Source: JACPHD01 sp964431805
GTDB lineage: Bacteria > Patescibacteriota > Patescibacteriia > Patescibacteriales > GWC2-42-12
Direction of reading: 5' to 3'
Assembly: GCA_964431805.1 (NCBI GenBank)
Contig: CAYSKV010000017.1
Span: 1-12,406, forward strand
Length of the DNA stretch: 12,406 nt
In this document: positions 6,589 to 12,406 of the stretch, one piece after another
Layout of the letters: each line of letters starts with the position of its first letter
How positions within the stretch are numbered: position 1 is the stretch's first letter
Made by a program: the position numbers and the translations under genes
Notes under the pieces: generated by a model
Seen by the model: only the letters and a program-made list of their open reading frames with translations
The model's database searches: none
Told to the model about the DNA's origin: nothing

Positions 6589-6618
6589 ATCCCCACACTT
6601 AATTTTAAGTGTGGGGAT
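6589..6618 (-). terminator. Perfect hairpin directly after the glycosyltransferase stop
   Basis: The arms atccccacactta (6589-6601) and taagtgtggggat (6606-6618) form a perfect 13-bp stem with an attt loop, abutting the TAA of the minus-strand gene. On the minus strand it is followed by A residues, not T, so classic intrinsic termination is not supported. It could protect the mRNA 3' end or block read-through from the opposing gene. Confidence 0.5.
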
Positions 6619-7758
6619 TTATTCTAAATAAGTTTTTTTAGTTGCTTCGACCATTTTTTCTAAACTGAATTCTTGCTTAACTTTTTGTTCGGCGTTTTTG
6701 CCTAAATAAATAGCTAAATTTTTGTCGTTAGTTAATTTTTGTAACGCATTAGCTATATCTAAGGCTTCGGCCGGCTTGATTAATAATCCGTTTTTATTAT
6801 TTTCAATTATCTCTGGGATGCCGCCTACGTTGGTTGTGATAATTGGCAGTTCGGCCTGCATGGCTTCTAAAATAGAGTAGGGCAGGCCTTCTTTAACCGA
6901 TGAGCAAATATAAATATCAAAAGCTTTTAATAATTTAGCCGCTTCATTAATTTCACCGGCTAAAATAAAATTATTTTCTAAATTATATTTTTTAATTAAT
7001 CTTTCTAAATTTTTTCTCTCGCTGCCGTCCCCGATGATAAGAAATTTTACTGATATTTTATTTTTTATAATATTAGCCGTTTTAATTAAAGATTCAAAAC
7101 CTTTAGTTTTATATAAATTACCGATTGAACCGATTATTAAATCAGCGTCATTTAAATGTAAAATTTTTCGCGCTTGCTCTTTAGTAAAAAAATCTATTGG
7201 CGCAAGTCCGTTATGAATAGTAACTAATTTTTCCGCCGGGGCTATTTTATATTTTAACGCCATTTTTTCATCGTATTCGGAAACGCAGATAATTTTATTT
7301 TTTAATTTAGCGGTAATTTTTTCCGCGTAAAGATAAAAATATTTTAGCCAAGCAGGTAAAGGTTCGTTAAATACCCAGCCGTGAACCGTATAAACGGTTT
7401 TTGTTTTAATAAATAAGGAGGCGATTGAGCCGAGAATAGATATTTTTGAGCTGTTTAAATGAATAATGTCTGGTTGATAATTTTTTATTAATTTTATGAT
7501 TTCAAATAAAGCTAGAATATCATTAATAGGAGAAATATTTCGCTTTAAATTAGGAATAATAAAATATTCAATGTTATTTTTAGCTAAAATTTTGGCTAAT
7601 TTTCCGTATTTTCCTTGCTCTCCCATAGCTATTGCCACTTTAAAATCAACTTTTAAATTATTAGCCAAATCAAAAACATAGCGCTGGGCGCCGCCAAATT
7701 CTGATTGAGTTATAAAATATAGGATTTTTTTTACCCCATTAGATACTTTAGTATTCAT
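6619..7758 (-). CDS. Glycosyltransferase family 4 (GT-B fold) protein
   Basis: The predicted enzyme has 379 residues from the ATG at 7756-7758. A TTG at 7785 would add nine residues (MNTYLPKYN) and is less likely. N-terminal GT-B features are EFGGAQRYV (20-28), IIHLNSSK (98-105) and the TVHGW loop with His126. C-terminal donor-domain features are IGSIGNLYKTKG (209-220), FLIIGDG (239-245) and the E-x7-E motif EGLPYSILE (Glu290 and Glu298), then TNVGGIPEII (309-318). These are hallmarks of retaining GT4 enzymes that move a sugar from a nucleotide donor to a lipid-linked glycan at the cytoplasmic membrane face. There is no transmembrane segment; the basic N-terminal domain may bind the membrane. 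It is convergent with the small pair and divergent from the dehydrogenase. The donor sugar cannot be read from sequence. No SD; TATAAT on the minus strand directly abuts the ATG. Confidence 0.9.
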   Translation of the reverse strand: MNTKVSNGVKKILYFITQSEFGGAQRYVFDLANNLKVDFKVAIAMGEQGKYGKLAKILAKNNIEYFIIPNLKRNISPINDILALFEIIKLIKNYQPDIIHLNSSKISILGSIASLFIKTKTVYTVHGWVFNEPLPAWLKYFYLYAEKITAKLKNKIICVSEYDEKMALKYKIAPAEKLVTIHNGLAPIDFFTKEQARKILHLNDADLIIGSIGNLYKTKGFESLIKTANIIKNKISVKFLIIGDGSERKNLERLIKKYNLENNFILAGEINEAAKLLKAFDIYICSSVKEGLPYSILEAMQAELPIITTNVGGIPEIIENNKNGLLIKPAEALDIANALQKLTNDKNLAIYLGKNAEQKVKQEFSLEKMVEATKKTYLE

Positions 7759-7847
7759 ATTATATTTTGGTAAATAAGTGTTCAATATAGCTAATTAATA
7801 TAAAATTTTATAAATTATCAATATCTAACGGGGTGAATAAATTAAGG

Positions 7848-7876
7848 TTGACTTTTACCCTGTTTTATTTAATAAT
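7848..7876 (+). promoter_or_regulatory. Candidate promoter for the nucleotide-sugar cluster
   Basis: TTGACT (7848-7853) and AATAAT (7871-7876) are separated by 17 bp, in the divergent spacer between the glycosyltransferase and the dehydrogenase. Each box differs from consensus at one position. The start of transcription would be near 7883, giving about 55 nt of leader. AT-richness makes chance -10 matches common, so confidence is modest. Confidence 0.42.
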
Positions 7877-7937
7877 AACTAATATAAAAGGATAAAGCAA
7901 ATCCTGATTTTTAATATTTTATTTTAAGCTAATTTTT

Positions 7938-9338
7938 ATGAAAATTTTATATTTTGGCGGAGGTTTTGTGGGCGCTTGTTCGGCTGCGGTAAGCGCGGAT
8001 AGCGGACATGAAGTTTTAGTTTATGACATAAACCAGGAGCTAGTAAAAGGTTTATCTTCAGGAGATAAAGATAAAATTGAAGCATGTTTGTTTGAGCAAG
8101 GCTTAGGTGATTTAATTATTAGAAATAAAGCCAGGATTAAATTCACTTCAGATTTAAAAGAGGTAGAAAAAATTATCGATGAAGTAGAAGTAGTTTTTAT
8201 GTGCTTACCTACGCCGGAAAAAGATGAAACAGGCGAGACTAATTTAAAAATTTATGAAACCGCCGCTACGACCTTGTCGGAAGTGCTAGCTAAAAGAAAT
8301 AATGGCGAGCAAAGCCAGTATGTTTTAATAATCAATAAAAGTACGGTACCGATTGATATGTTAAATCGGACTAAGGAAATTATGTTGGCGGCTGGCGTTA
8401 AAAATTTCGGCGTTGGTTCTAACCCAGAATTTTTAGTTGAAGGCAAGGCGGTAGAAGGTTCAATCAGGCCGCCGCGCGTTGTAGTTGGAGCGGAAAGCGA
8501 AAAAGATTTTACAATTTTTAGAAATATTTATAGCCGATTTGTAGAATCTTCTAATGTTGTTTATTTGGAAGTTAGCCCAGCCGAAGCCGAAGCTGGGAAG
8601 CTTTTAGCTAACTATATTTTATTTAGCCGTTTAGCTAATTGTTTTGACGTTGTCGGTCGGGTTTGTGAAAATTTTGATGGTTTGCAATTTGAAAATGTTA
8701 GAAAAATTTTAATCACTGATAGCCGCATAGGCGATTGGGGATTTTACGATAGTTTATTCGCTGGCGGCAGCTGCTTTATTAAAGACGCGCGATCTTTATC
8801 TCATCAGCTAAAAGTTAAGGACATTAAAGCTGATTTGGTTGATGATGTTTTAGCCGCTAATCAACGCCAATTAGATAATTTTTTAACAAGAGCGGAAAAT
8901 GAATTTAATTTTGATTGGTCGGGTAAAACTATCGGTCTATTAGGTTTAGCCTTTAAGCAAGATACTAATGACGTACGCAACTCAGCCGCTTTAGGCGCGA
9001 CTGAATTTTTATTAAATAAAGGAGTGGGGCAAATTAAAGCTTATGATCCAGTGGCCGGAGAAAATTTTATAAAATATTTTTCTGACCATAAAGATATTGA
9101 GAAAATTAAATTAGTTGATTCAGAAAATGAAGCTATTACTAAAATTGATATTTTAATTATAGCTACTGATTGGCCGCAGTTCAGGGGGCTTTATGATTTA
9201 ATAAAAGAAAATTTACCTAAAGGAATGATTGTTATGGACGGGCGCAGAATACTGGCACAAAAATATGAAGTTTTAGCTAATGACGGTTATAATGTTATTG
9301 CGGTTGGTTCTTCCGCCATAAAAGCAAAAAATAATTAA
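7938..9338 (+). CDS. ugd: UDP-glucose 6-dehydrogenase-type nucleotide-sugar dehydrogenase
   Basis: This 466-residue enzyme likely oxidises UDP-glucose to UDP-glucuronate with two NAD+, in the cytoplasm. The N-terminal Rossmann domain has GGGFVGACSA (7-16) and Asp30 at the end of strand 2. Family residues are present in order: CLPTP (89-93), STVP with Thr136, NPEFLVEG with Glu164 (162-169), Lys221 and Asn225 in GKLLAN, DSRIG (261-265) and catalytic Cys279 in GGSCFIKD (276-283, with Lys282 and Asp283). The C-terminal UDP-binding domain begins near 330 with TIGLLGLAFKQDTNDVRNS. All three domains are complete. UDP-glucose is the likeliest substrate, but related enzymes use UDP-ManNAc or GDP-mannose. 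The ATG at 7938 follows a taattttt run without SD. The next gene starts 10 nt after the stop. Confidence 0.88.
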   Translation: MKILYFGGGFVGACSAAVSADSGHEVLVYDINQELVKGLSSGDKDKIEACLFEQGLGDLIIRNKARIKFTSDLKEVEKIIDEVEVVFMCLPTPEKDETGETNLKIYETAATTLSEVLAKRNNGEQSQYVLIINKSTVPIDMLNRTKEIMLAAGVKNFGVGSNPEFLVEGKAVEGSIRPPRVVVGAESEKDFTIFRNIYSRFVESSNVVYLEVSPAEAEAGKLLANYILFSRLANCFDVVGRVCENFDGLQFENVRKILITDSRIGDWGFYDSLFAGGSCFIKDARSLSHQLKVKDIKADLVDDVLAANQRQLDNFLTRAENEFNFDWSGKTIGLLGLAFKQDTNDVRNSAALGATEFLLNKGVGQIKAYDPVAGENFIKYFSDHKDIEKIKLVDSENEAITKIDILIIATDWPQFRGLYDLIKENLPKGMIVMDGRRILAQKYEVLANDGYNVIAVGSSAIKAKNN

Positions 9339-9348
9339 ACAATAATTT

Positions 9349-10377
9349 ATGTCAAAAATTTTATTAACTGGCGGCGCCGGGTATATCGGTTCTCATATAG
9401 CCGTTGAGCTTTTAAAAAATAATTACGAAGTGGTGATTATTGATAATTTATCAAATTCTACGCCGGAGACAATAGATAGAATTGAAAAAATAAGCGGTAA
9501 GTGGCCGGAATTTTATAAAATTGATTTATGCGATTTAGACGAATTAAAAAAGTTTTTTGCCAAGCAAGATAATATTAATGGCGTAGTTCATCTCGCCGGT
9601 TTTAAAGCGGCCGGTGAATCGGTTAAGAAACCTTTAGATTATTATAGAAATAATTTATTAACATTGGAAAATTTACTCATTTGTGTTTTAGACAAAAAAA
9701 TAAAAAATTTAATTTTTTCTTCCTCGGCTTCGGTTTATGGCGAGCCAGAAATATTGCCGATAAAAGAAACTGATCCAATAAAGCAGCCAGCCAATCCTTA
9801 TGGCAATACTAAAAAAATCGGCGAAGAAATATTAAAAGACATCGCCGCCGCTAATAAAGAATTTAATTGTATCGCTTTAAGATATTTTAATGCCGCCGGC
9901 GCGCACGATTCTGGTTTAATCGGTGAATTGCCAAAAGGCGCTCCAGAAAATTTAATTCCTTTTATAACTCAAACCGGAGCCGGCTTAAGAGATGAATTAA
10001 AAGTTTTTGGCAATGATTACAAAACGCCGGATGGCACCTGTATCCGCGATTATATCCATGTTGTAGATTTAGCTAAAGCGCATATAAAAGCTCTAGAAAG
10101 ATTGGCTCTCGGGAAAAATAAAAATAATTTTGAAGTATTTAATATTGGAACCGGGAAGGGCGCTTCGGTAATGGAGGCGATTAAAGCTTTTGAAAAAGCG
10201 AGCGGGCAAAAATTAAAATATAAAATAGTTGAAAGACGCCCCGGCGACCCGGACACAGTTTTTACCGCTACGGATTTAGCTAAAAAAGAATTAGGCTGGC
10301 AGGCCGAAAAGAATTTTGATGAAATAGTAGCTAGCGCTTGGATTTGGGAAAAAAATTTAAGAAAAATAAATAAATAA
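9349..10377 (+). CDS. galE: UDP-glucose 4-epimerase (GalE type)
   Basis: This 342-residue extended short-chain dehydrogenase/reductase matches GalE in length and motifs. The NAD-binding GGAGYIG is at 8-14, HLAGFKAAGESV at 81-92, the catalytic Ser126 lies in SSSASVYG (124-131), and the Tyr151/Lys155 pair in NPYGNTKK (149-156). Substrate-domain signatures include LRYFNAAGA (177-185), NLIPFI (201-206), DGTCIRDYIHVVD (228-240) and RRPGDPD (296-302). It interconverts UDP-glucose and UDP-galactose with tightly bound NAD+; some homologues also act on N-acetylated sugars. It sits 10 nt after the dehydrogenase and 12 nt before the short dehydrogenase, consistent with one operon. The start follows aataattt without SD. 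Confidence in the family is very high; exact substrate range is inferred. Confidence 0.93.
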   Translation: MSKILLTGGAGYIGSHIAVELLKNNYEVVIIDNLSNSTPETIDRIEKISGKWPEFYKIDLCDLDELKKFFAKQDNINGVVHLAGFKAAGESVKKPLDYYRNNLLTLENLLICVLDKKIKNLIFSSSASVYGEPEILPIKETDPIKQPANPYGNTKKIGEEILKDIAAANKEFNCIALRYFNAAGAHDSGLIGELPKGAPENLIPFITQTGAGLRDELKVFGNDYKTPDGTCIRDYIHVVDLAKAHIKALERLALGKNKNNFEVFNIGTGKGASVMEAIKAFEKASGQKLKYKIVERRPGDPDTVFTATDLAKKELGWQAEKNFDEIVASAWIWEKNLRKINK

Positions 10378-10389
10378 ATATAATATTTT

Positions 10390-11265
10390 ATGAACAATGA
10401 CAAAAAAGAAATAAAAATCGGTTTTATTGGCCAAGGTTGGATTGGTAAAAATTATGCGGATAATTTTGAACAACGTGGATTTAACACTATTCGCTATAGT
10501 ATGGAACCGGAATATGTTGTTAATAAGGAAAAAATAAAAGATTGTGATATTGTTTTTATTGCCGTGCCGACGCCAACCACGCCTGCAGGCTTTGATGATA
10601 GCATTTTAAAGCAAGTGCTAGGATTAGTCGGCGAAGGTAAAATTGCATTAATAAAATCAACGGTTTTGCCAGGCACGACTAAATATTTACAAATGGAAAA
10701 TCCTAATATTTTTATTATACATTCACCAGAATTTTTAACTCGTCATACAGCCGCTCATGACGCCGCTAATCCGACACGAAATATTATTGGTATTGCCGTT
10801 GACAATGAAGTTTATAGACAAAAAGCTAAAGAAGTTATGGCTGTACTGCCTAAGGCGCCTTATGAAATTATTTGCGATTCTATTAACGCAGAATTAATAA
10901 AATACGGCGGTAATTGCTTTTTTTATTTCAAAAATATTTTTATGAATATGCTTTATGATTTGTCAGAGAAATTAGGTTGTAATTGGGAAGAAGTCAGGCA
11001 GATGATCGCGGCTGACCCAAGAATCGGCGAAGAGCATACTCACCCGGTTAATAAAGGCGGTAGAGGAGCTGGCGGTGATTGTTTAATTAAAGATTTCGAA
11101 GCTTTTATTAGGATGTATAAAAATTTTGTTCAGGATGAAGCTGGGCTTAACGCTTTAACTAATTTACGAGATAAGAATATTAGTTTGTTGGTGCAAAGTA
11201 AAAAAGATTTGGATTTATTAAAAGGCGTTTACGGAGATGATGTGGTTAATAAAATAATAAAATAA
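10390..11265 (+). CDS. Short UDP-glucose/GDP-mannose dehydrogenase-family protein lacking the C-terminal domain
   Basis: This 291-residue paralogue has the N-terminal Rossmann domain, IGFIGQGWIGK (10-20), and the central domain, but ends before the third, nucleotide-sugar-binding domain that completes the family (usual length about 390-460). Catalytic features remain: VPTPTTP (59-65), KSTVLPGT with Thr91 (89-96), SPEFL with Glu114 (112-116), Lys171 and Asn175 in KYGGN, DPRIG (209-213) and Cys231 in GGDCLIKD (228-235, with Lys234 and Asp235). The nucleotide-binding loop is shortened near residues 31-55. The stop is followed at once by a structured intergenic element, and no remnant of the missing domain is seen downstream, so this looks like a defined short form and not a fresh frameshift. 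It may work on a different substrate, or pair with another subunit. A TATAAT (10379-10384) and a U-run precede the ATG; no SD. Confidence 0.82.
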   Translation: MNNDKKEIKIGFIGQGWIGKNYADNFEQRGFNTIRYSMEPEYVVNKEKIKDCDIVFIAVPTPTTPAGFDDSILKQVLGLVGEGKIALIKSTVLPGTTKYLQMENPNIFIIHSPEFLTRHTAAHDAANPTRNIIGIAVDNEVYRQKAKEVMAVLPKAPYEIICDSINAELIKYGGNCFFYFKNIFMNMLYDLSEKLGCNWEEVRQMIAADPRIGEEHTHPVNKGGRGAGGDCLIKDFEAFIRMYKNFVQDEAGLNALTNLRDKNISLLVQSKKDLDLLKGVYGDDVVNKIIK

Positions 11266-11267
11266 TT

Positions 11268-11375
11268 ATTAAAAACTTTTTCAGAAAAAGTTTTTAATAT
11301 TTTCAAAAAATATAACGTATCAATTTAAAATTTTATAGCGGGCAAAGCCCTATGGCCATAAAATTTTAAATTGAT
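11268..11375. repeat. Structured intergenic element, copy 1 (two hairpins)
   Basis: Hairpin A has 14-bp arms, attaaaaacttttt (11268-11281) and aaaaagtttttaat (11285-11298). Hairpin B has 18-bp perfect outer arms (11319-11336 and 11358-11375) closing over an inner stem gggc-aaa-gccc (11340-11350). Hairpin B ends 9 nt before the ATG of the next gene. A homologous element follows that gene, and stem differences between the copies are compensatory. It may be an attenuator/terminator, a structured leader or a small mobile palindrome. Confidence 0.82.
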
Positions 11376-11384
11376 TTAATAATT

Positions 11385-12287
11385 ATGTCTAAATGTTTAG
11401 TCGTTGGCGGGGCTGGATTTATTGGTTCTAATTTAGTTGATGAATTAATTAATAAAGGTTATGAAGTAACCGTTATAGATAATTTATTGACCGGGAAAAA
11501 AGAAAATGTTAATGCCAAAGCAAAATTTATTGAAACTGATATAAGAAGTTTAGAAAATATTAAACCGTTATTTTTAGGAATTGATTATGTTTTTCATTTA
11601 GCCGCTCTACCAAGAATACAGCTTTCTATTGATGACCCAATAAAATCAAATGACATAAATTTAAACGGGACTTTAAATGTATTGGTAGCGGCACGCGATG
11701 CTAAAGTAAAAAAATTAATTTATAGCGCTTCTTCATCAGCTTATGGCCGACAGTTAAGTTTACCTTGGGTGGAAACTATGGCGCCTGACCCAATCAGTCC
11801 TTATGGTTTACAAAAATATGTTGGCGAGGTATATGCGAAAATATTTTATGAAATTTACGGTTTGCCGACTGTTTGTTTAAGATATTTTAATATTTATGGT
11901 AAACGCCAACCAAACGAAGGCGCCTATTGCTCTGTTATCAGTACTTTTTTAAAGCAAAAGCAAAAGGGAGAATCTTTAACTATAGTAGGCGATGGCGAAC
12001 AAACTAGAGATTTCACTAGCGTGATTGACGCGGTTCGAGCTAACATTATGGCGGCGGAAAGCGAAACGGTCGGCCATGGCGAATTAATTAACATTGGTCG
12101 GGGTAGGCCATATTCAGTTAATGAAGTTGCGGATATGATCGGCGGACCAAAAATAAATATCGCGCCCAGATATGAAGTTAGCGGAAGCTATGCTGATAAT
12201 AATTTAGCTAAAAAACTTTTGGGTTGGGAGCCGACGGTTGATTTAGCTGATTGGATAGAAGAATATAAAAAAGAAATTGGACTTTAA
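11385..12287 (+). CDS. NDP-sugar epimerase/dehydratase, extended SDR family (WbpP/UDP-hexose 4-epimerase-like)
   Basis: This 300-residue enzyme has the NAD-binding GGAGFIG (8-14), Asp32 after strand 2, HLAALPRIQLS (71-81), catalytic Ser116 in SASSSAYG (114-121), and Tyr140/Lys144 in SPYGLQKYVGE (138-148). LRYFNIYGKRQ (165-175) with GAYCSVI (179-185) and GDGEQTRDF (202-210) resemble the UDP-GlcNAc/GlcNAcA C4-epimerases of the WbpP/TviC group and UDP-glucuronate 4-epimerases. With a UDP-glucose dehydrogenase in the same cluster, UDP-GlcA to UDP-GalA is attractive, but UDP-GlcNAc to UDP-GalNAc fits equally. The gene is flanked on both sides by copies of a structured repeat; the downstream copy begins within its stop codon. 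The start follows aataatt without SD. Confidence 0.87.
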   Translation: MSKCLVVGGAGFIGSNLVDELINKGYEVTVIDNLLTGKKENVNAKAKFIETDIRSLENIKPLFLGIDYVFHLAALPRIQLSIDDPIKSNDINLNGTLNVLVAARDAKVKKLIYSASSSAYGRQLSLPWVETMAPDPISPYGLQKYVGEVYAKIFYEIYGLPTVCLRYFNIYGKRQPNEGAYCSVISTFLKQKQKGESLTIVGDGEQTRDFTSVIDAVRANIMAAESETVGHGELINIGRGRPYSVNEVADMIGGPKINIAPRYEVSGSYADNNLAKKLLGWEPTVDLADWIEEYKKEIGL

Positions 12288-12406
12288 AAACCTTTTTAGA
12301 AAAGGTTTTCCCCTAAAGGGATAAATAATATTTTCCAAAAATATAAAGTATCAAGTTAAAATTTAATAGCGAGTAAAACTCTACGGCCATTAAATTTTAA
12401 CTTGAT
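12286..12406. repeat. Structured intergenic element, copy 2 (reaches the window end)
   Basis: This is homologous to 11268-11375. Hairpin A (12286-12310) has a 10-bp core stem, aaaacctttt (12287-12296) with aaaaggtttt (12300-12309), around a tag loop, and overlaps the preceding stop codon. Hairpin B has 18-bp perfect arms (12350-12367 and 12389-12406) over an inner stem gagt-aaa-actc (12371-12381). Relative to copy 1 it carries extra bases near 12310-12326 that form their own tccc/ggga mini-stem. The right arm ends exactly at the last base of the window. Confidence 0.82.

Noticed and set aside
7759..7785. Nine-residue N-terminal extension of the glycosyltransferase from a TTG
   Set aside because: The downstream ATG gives a normal GT-B N-terminus, and the TTG has no SD to justify it.
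7786..7937. Riboswitch or operator in the divergent spacer
   Set aside because: Only a possible promoter and weak gggt/accc complementarity were found; there is no strong hairpin or repeat to support a specific regulator.
10050..10403. 117-codon open frame on the minus strand across the end of galE
   Set aside because: It lies antisense to a well-conserved epimerase coding region, has no start signal and gives a composition typical of an antisense shadow.
1..12406. Alternative genetic code (TGA as glycine, as in some CPR groups)
   Set aside because: All ten genes end in TAA and none contains an in-frame TGA, so there is no positive evidence for recoding; the code simply cannot be tested here.

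Overview
The window is an AT-rich bacterial segment dominated by cell-surface polysaccharide or glycoprotein genes. Several traits suggest a Patescibacteria (CPR)-type genome: most genes have no Shine-Dalgarno (SD) motif, all ten stops are TAA, two tandem O-antigen-ligase proteins carry TPR tails, and the intergenic DNA is full of long hairpins. No rRNA, tRNA or ribosomal protein gene is present to confirm this, so the taxonomy is inference. TGA never occurs as a stop, so the genetic code cannot be fixed from this window alone.

Region 1 (1-453) has no gene. It is a nested set of hairpins bounded by an imperfect terminal inverted repeat. Region 2 (454-5738) holds three plus-strand genes: a membrane-anchored TPR protein, then two paralogous multi-spanning proteins of the O-antigen ligase/polymerase (Wzy_C/WaaL) superfamily with C-terminal TPR tails. 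A 'cattgcgag...ctcgcaat' palindromic repeat sits between the first and second gene. Region 3 (5739-6618) begins with a long perfect hairpin and a possible promoter. It then holds two small genes of unknown function that, unlike everything else here, have strong SD sequences. It ends in a clear T-tailed terminator and a second perfect hairpin. Region 4 (6619-7758, minus strand) is a GT4-type glycosyltransferase convergent with the small pair. Region 5 (7938-12287) is a plus-strand nucleotide-sugar cluster: a full-length UDP-glucose dehydrogenase-type enzyme, a GalE-type epimerase, a short dehydrogenase paralogue lacking the C-terminal nucleotide-binding domain, and an extended-SDR NDP-sugar epimerase.

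Functionally, the dehydrogenases and epimerases would make activated sugars (UDP-GlcA, UDP-Gal, and perhaps UDP-GalA or UDP-GalNAc). The GT4 enzyme would assemble them on a lipid carrier in the cytoplasm. The two ligase/polymerase proteins would polymerise the glycan or transfer it to lipid or protein at the outer face of the membrane, possibly helped by the TPR protein.

The most notable unexplained signal is a pair of related structured intergenic elements, one on each side of the last epimerase gene (11268-11375 and 12286-12406). Their stems differ by five compensatory base-pair changes, which suggests selection on the fold or an inverted-repeat family that stays palindromic. Also unusual are the two SD-driven small genes, one markedly GC-rich, and the short dehydrogenase.
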